DNA from: QNZT01 sp964573205
GTDB lineage: Bacteria > Campylobacterota > Campylobacteria > Campylobacterales > QNZT01
Reading direction: 5' to 3'
Assembly: GCA_964573205.1 (NCBI GenBank)
Contig: CAZNIT010000028.1
Location: forward strand, 1 to 64,000
DNA: 64,000 bases
Part shown: positions 61,029-64,000 of the stretch, piece after piece
Position numbering within the stretch: position 1 is the first letter of the stretch
Layout of the letters: every line of letters starts with the position of its first letter
Program-made: the position numbers and the translations under genes
The notes under the pieces: model-generated
The model's database searches: none
Told to the model about the DNA's origin: nothing
Seen by the model: the letters and a program-made list of their open reading frames with translations, nothing else

Positions 61029-62600
61029 ATGTATAAAATTTTTCTTTCAGTTGTTGTTTTCCTATTTTTGGGATGCGGCGGCAGCGACTCTTACGAGCCG
61101 AACAATAGCGGTTCTTCCGGGGATACGTCTTCCAAGGAAAACGCAAAGTCGCAGGAGACTAAAGATCAGTCCCGACCGCCCGTTTCGGTAAGCGTGGAAA
61201 ATGTAGAGCAAACTCTTTCGAATATTAAAAACGACGCTCAAAACATCGCTCCTATTCAAGAGAGCGATATGAATTCGGTTGTTTTAGAGCCGTCGGTAAA
61301 GCCTTATAAAGAGAGGTCTATAACCGTATATGTTCACGGATACGACAAAGACGGCACATCTTACGATACGGTTTACGGGTACGATGCTTATGATCCTATG
61401 CTTGATAAACTGGTCGAATTCACGGGATTTGATACTCTTAAAACGTATGATCCGGAAAATTTTACGAATATAGTGACGATAACTCCCTATTACGGGAGAA
61501 CGGCTCCTGATTATTATACTCCAAAAGATAAAGAAGATATCGAAAAAATCACTAAAATGTACGGAGGAGGAATTCCTAGATATGCCGCTATAGTAGCAAA
61601 ATACGCCAGACATGTTATGCGGATTACACAAGCTGAACATGTAAATTTCATAGGTGCGAGTTTAGGTGCTCTAGTCGTAAGATGGATTATAGAGAAAGAT
61701 GTCGAAAATTTGGCTTCTCAAAGGAAGATACTAAGATGGTTGAGTATTGAAGGGGTTATTCGAGGGAATCAAGTGGCTAGTAATGAAAATCTCGTAAAGT
61801 TTGTCAATCTTATTCAAAAACAACCGATCGATGTAAAACATATGAATTACAGTTGGATAGATAAGCATCTTCACTCCCCAAAAGGTGAAGCCGCAAGTTT
61901 GTACTATAAGGATATACTCGTTTCGCAGATTAGTTCTACAAGAGCTACCGAACCTTTTAAATGGTTGATGCCCAAAACACCTAACGACGGTTATCAGGCG
62001 TTCAAAGATACTTACTTCAAAACTATAGCTGACAACGTCAAGTTTGACGGTAAAGATTTCGCTCATACCGTCTTTCATCAAAGTCATTTGGGAATTAAAA
62101 AAGATCTTGGTGCTTGGGCGAGCGTAGCTACGTTTTTGCTTCCTCACAAGAGGGTAAAAATAACGCTTACAGGAGCGACGGTAGATAATATACACGAACA
62201 TACTTACTTTCTCAACAAAAATGCGGAGATTGTCTTTGCAAGCGAAGTATTTTCACCGAAATCATATGAAAAATGGCAGATAGAGGACGCCATAGACGAG
62301 CGTCTTTATGATAGCGGAGCGTTGGATATACATAAATATAAAAAAGATCATGAGCATAAAGATTTCGAGCAAGTGTTGTTTGACGGTTTCGTTTTAAAAG
62401 ATGAACGAGATTTAAAACTTAGACTTTCGGGTTTCGAGATAGACCAAAACGATATGTACGGTGTTCATGACGAGTTGAACAAGAGAGAAAAATTGGGCGC
62501 CGTAGATGTAGATGTGAAATTGCAAAACTACTCGTTGGAGTTTTTCGCTGACGAGTGGAGTGGAACTTTGAGAGTGGAAGTTTATGATATTTCGAGGTGA
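61029..62600 (+). CDS. Lipase-like lipoprotein (alpha/beta hydrolase)
   Basis: This 523-residue protein has a lipobox ending LFLGC (Cys16) and a Gly/Ser/Asn-rich linker. A hydrolase domain follows with TVYVHGYDKDGTSYD near 98 (oxyanion loop) and the nucleophile elbow Gly209-Ala-Ser211-Leu-Gly213. Later DFAHTVFHQSHLG near 340 may give the catalytic His. A beta-rich C-terminal region (about 380-523) is of unknown type. It is probably a surface or periplasmic esterase. Confidence 0.75.
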   Translation: MYKIFLSVVVFLFLGCGGSDSYEPNNSGSSGDTSSKENAKSQETKDQSRPPVSVSVENVEQTLSNIKNDAQNIAPIQESDMNSVVLEPSVKPYKERSITVYVHGYDKDGTSYDTVYGYDAYDPMLDKLVEFTGFDTLKTYDPENFTNIVTITPYYGRTAPDYYTPKDKEDIEKITKMYGGGIPRYAAIVAKYARHVMRITQAEHVNFIGASLGALVVRWIIEKDVENLASQRKILRWLSIEGVIRGNQVASNENLVKFVNLIQKQPIDVKHMNYSWIDKHLHSPKGEAASLYYKDILVSQISSTRATEPFKWLMPKTPNDGYQAFKDTYFKTIADNVKFDGKDFAHTVFHQSHLGIKKDLGAWASVATFLLPHKRVKITLTGATVDNIHEHTYFLNKNAEIVFASEVFSPKSYEKWQIEDAIDERLYDSGALDIHKYKKDHEHKDFEQVLFDGFVLKDERDLKLRLSGFEIDQNDMYGVHDELNKREKLGAVDVDVKLQNYSLEFFADEWSGTLRVEVYDISR

Positions 62601-62679
62601 TTAATTATCTTTATTTAAAATTGTGTAATTAAAAAACTGATATCATGTCTTTATAAAAAATCCAACAAAGGAGGATATA

Positions 62680-63168
62680 ATGGCGGAATTTAAAGAGATT
62701 GTCGAAAAATCGAAAAAAGCTCTTGACGAACTTGAAGAGAAAGTAGAGGATATTAGTGAAGATTTGGCTGAAGACGCAAAAGAGTTATGGGCCGATATAA
62801 AAAAGAAATTTTCCGGTGTAAGCGAAAAGTTGAAAGAGGGCGCCAAAGATGAAAATGACGAATTAAAGGCGAATCTCGATGTTATCGAGGCAAGACAAAA
62901 ACTTCATGAGATAAAAGAGAGTGCGGAAGAGTTTACTAAAAAAGTGGCTTCAAAAGCGGAGGAAGAACTCGATATAGCGGCACTTCGCGCACATTTGGCA
63001 AAAATGGAAGCGGAAGATATATGGGAAGAGAAGAAAAAAGAGCTTTCGTACGAATTCCAAGAATCAAAACATAAAGTGGAAAAGATGGCGAAAGAGGCGG
63101 CGCAAGAGATCGAAGAGTATTTCACCTCTTTGATAAAAAACTTTACGCACGAAGATAAAAAAGCATAA
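62680..63168 (+). CDS. Amphipathic coiled-coil protein
   Basis: This 162-residue, almost entirely helical protein is rich in Lys, Glu and Ala with long amphipathic heptad repeats, like apolipoprotein-type or PhaF/late-embryogenesis-like helices. There is no signal peptide or transmembrane helix. An AAAGGAGG Shine-Dalgarno is strong. No specific family was recognised; roles could be scaffold, lipid or stress related. A palindromic terminator follows. Confidence 0.6.
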   Translation: MAEFKEIVEKSKKALDELEEKVEDISEDLAEDAKELWADIKKKFSGVSEKLKEGAKDENDELKANLDVIEARQKLHEIKESAEEFTKKVASKAEEELDIAALRAHLAKMEAEDIWEEKKKELSYEFQESKHKVEKMAKEAAQEIEEYFTSLIKNFTHEDKKA

Positions 63169-63173
63169 TTATA

Positions 63174-63200
63174 TTTCGAAAGCTTTGAAAGCTTTCGAAA
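63174..63200. terminator. Palindromic terminator between convergent genes
   Basis: Arms 63174-63186 and 63188-63200 are perfectly complementary (13 bp). It lies between a plus-strand and a minus-strand gene that converge, so it may stop both. No strong U-tract is present on either side, so efficiency is uncertain. Confidence 0.6.
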
Positions 63201-63206
63201 ATAAAA

Positions 63207-63944
63207 TCAAAGTTCTTCGTAACTATTGGGATCGAAGATGGTATATTTTACCGTGCCGTCGGCGGTTGTTGTTATCAATCCTACCGTTCCCCAACCGTTG
63301 GCATAGTAGCGATCTATTGTCGTGCCGTCCGTTGTTCCACAATAAAAATGAAGCACGCTTCCGTAAACTAGAGGCGGATTGTCCATATCCGGATATGCTT
63401 GAACGGGTATAATCTGAGAAAAGTCGAAGCTTTCTATCCTTTGTTTAAGTACGCAAGCTCCTCTATCATTTCTAAGCAGGTCTTCATTTTGTCTTATAAA
63501 TCTCGGATAGTGCTCCGTTGCGGAGAGGATATCGTTTGTGTCGTATGAGTTTACGGTTATGGAGTTTTGTGTAATCGTATCTTTTTCTACGAATTTGTTA
63601 TTTTCGAATACTTGAATTATAATATTGCCCATATCGTCTTTAACGCCTTGTATTAGATAAGTGAGAATATATTTTTGTCCGTCGAAGTAGCCGTTTGGAT
63701 CCTGCGTCGTGACGGTATATCTCTTTTTGACTATACCCCCGTTTAGTGTTCTGTTTGAGAACATATACTCGGCTATATCAAATGATACTCCGACTCCTTC
63801 TCTGCTTGGAGGTATTATTCCCAAAGGACGGGTATCGTCATTTTGGTAGTCACCGTCGTTGATATTTACGCTATCGTCGCCGAGACAACCGCTTAAAGTA
63901 ATCGCTGTCGCTAAAATCAATATAAAATTTAACAAGTTTTTCAT
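63207..63944 (-). CDS. Putative lipoprotein (paralogue-like)
   Basis: This 245-residue protein uses the ATG at 63944, where the signal peptide starts; an ATG 39 bases upstream would add a basic leader. The lipobox ends ITLSGC (Cys20). The body is beta-rich and unrecognised. YGSVLHFYC and YYANGWGTVG near the C-terminus echo the lipoprotein at 38378-39136. AAGGCGAAC upstream is a modest Shine-Dalgarno. Function unknown. Confidence 0.68.
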   Translation of the reverse strand: MKNLLNFILILATAITLSGCLGDDSVNINDGDYQNDDTRPLGIIPPSREGVGVSFDIAEYMFSNRTLNGGIVKKRYTVTTQDPNGYFDGQKYILTYLIQGVKDDMGNIIIQVFENNKFVEKDTITQNSITVNSYDTNDILSATEHYPRFIRQNEDLLRNDRGACVLKQRIESFDFSQIIPVQAYPDMDNPPLVYGSVLHFYCGTTDGTTIDRYYANGWGTVGLITTTADGTVKYTIFDPNSYEEL

Positions 63945-64000
63945 GATTGTTCGCCTTTTTGTTTGTTTGGCAAATTTTACCATTAAAATGTGAAAAAATT

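Noticed and set aside
1..64000. CRISPR array, insertion sequence or prophage
   Set aside because: No regularly spaced repeats, transposase, integrase or phage structural genes were seen; the att-like repeat at tRNA-Ser has no integrase nearby.

Overview
The window is chromosomal DNA from a member of the Campylobacterota (former Epsilonproteobacteria), most likely a free-living Sulfurimonas-, Sulfurovum- or Hydrogenimonas-like organism; the genus cannot be fixed from sequence reading alone. The reasons are AT-rich DNA with short intergenic gaps, TTG and GTG starts, TGnTAAAAT-type -10 promoters, sigma-54 control of hook genes, ThyX in place of ThyA, the secG-frr-pyrE block, the ruvC-dnaA-dnaN-gyrB-queF origin neighbourhood, and DnaA boxes of the form TTATTCACA on both sides of dnaA.

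Layout. 1-12.6 kb is a lipopolysaccharide locus: heptosyltransferase, glycosidase-like barrel, family 2 glycosyltransferase, a CDP-glycerol-type transferase, a glycerol-3-phosphate cytidylyltransferase and a WaaP-like kinase on the plus strand. They meet head-on an O-antigen ligase, a second CDP-glycerol-type transferase, bifunctional HldE, an exported ATP-dependent DNA ligase, a UDP-glucuronate epimerase and UDP-glucose dehydrogenase on the minus strand. 12.6-18.5 kb holds pyrE, frr, secG, a BioC-like methyltransferase, a ThiE-associated domain protein, a BI-1 membrane protein, a YidB-like protein, a 23-residue micro-ORF and typA. 18.6-24.9 kb is a hook-building block (fliK, flgD, two flgE genes) with two sigma-54 promoters. 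24.9-29.0 kb has thyX, a lipoprotein hydrolase, a PepD-like peptidase, an outer membrane protein and ruvC.

The replication origin lies at about 29.05-30.76 kb and is bipartite. oriC1 is upstream of dnaA; oriC2 lies between dnaA and dnaN and carries a candidate DnaA-trio unwinding tract. Rightward follow dnaN, gyrB, queF, an HD-domain gene, the SRP RNA gene on the opposite strand, a TerB-like gene and tRNA-Ser(GGA). The tRNA is followed by a 125-bp-offset duplication of its 3' end. Next come a Y-family polymerase with a small partner, hisF, a short nucleosidase-like gene, rlmN, an RluA-type pseudouridine synthase, purB and nrdA.

46.6-50.2 kb holds an OmpA-domain inner-membrane protein, a membrane-anchored coiled-coil protein, and a degenerate NtrC-like/PAS protein pair. 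50.2-56.8 kb has an MFS transporter, an RDD protein, dcd, accB-accC, a histidine phosphatase, a von Willebrand lipoprotein and a SurA/PpiC-like chaperone. 56.8-64 kb has gltX, malic enzyme, a half-length asparaginase-domain protein, a YpfJ-type zinc peptidase, a lipase-like lipoprotein, an amphipathic coiled-coil protein and a final lipoprotein.

No CRISPR array, insertion sequence or prophage was seen. The strongest candidates for something new are the glycerol-phosphate-type LPS decoration set, the tRNA-Ser-derived repeat, the RBS-covering hairpins in front of thyX and the PepD gene, two translationally coupled membrane micro-ORFs, and the degenerate NtrC/PAS pair.
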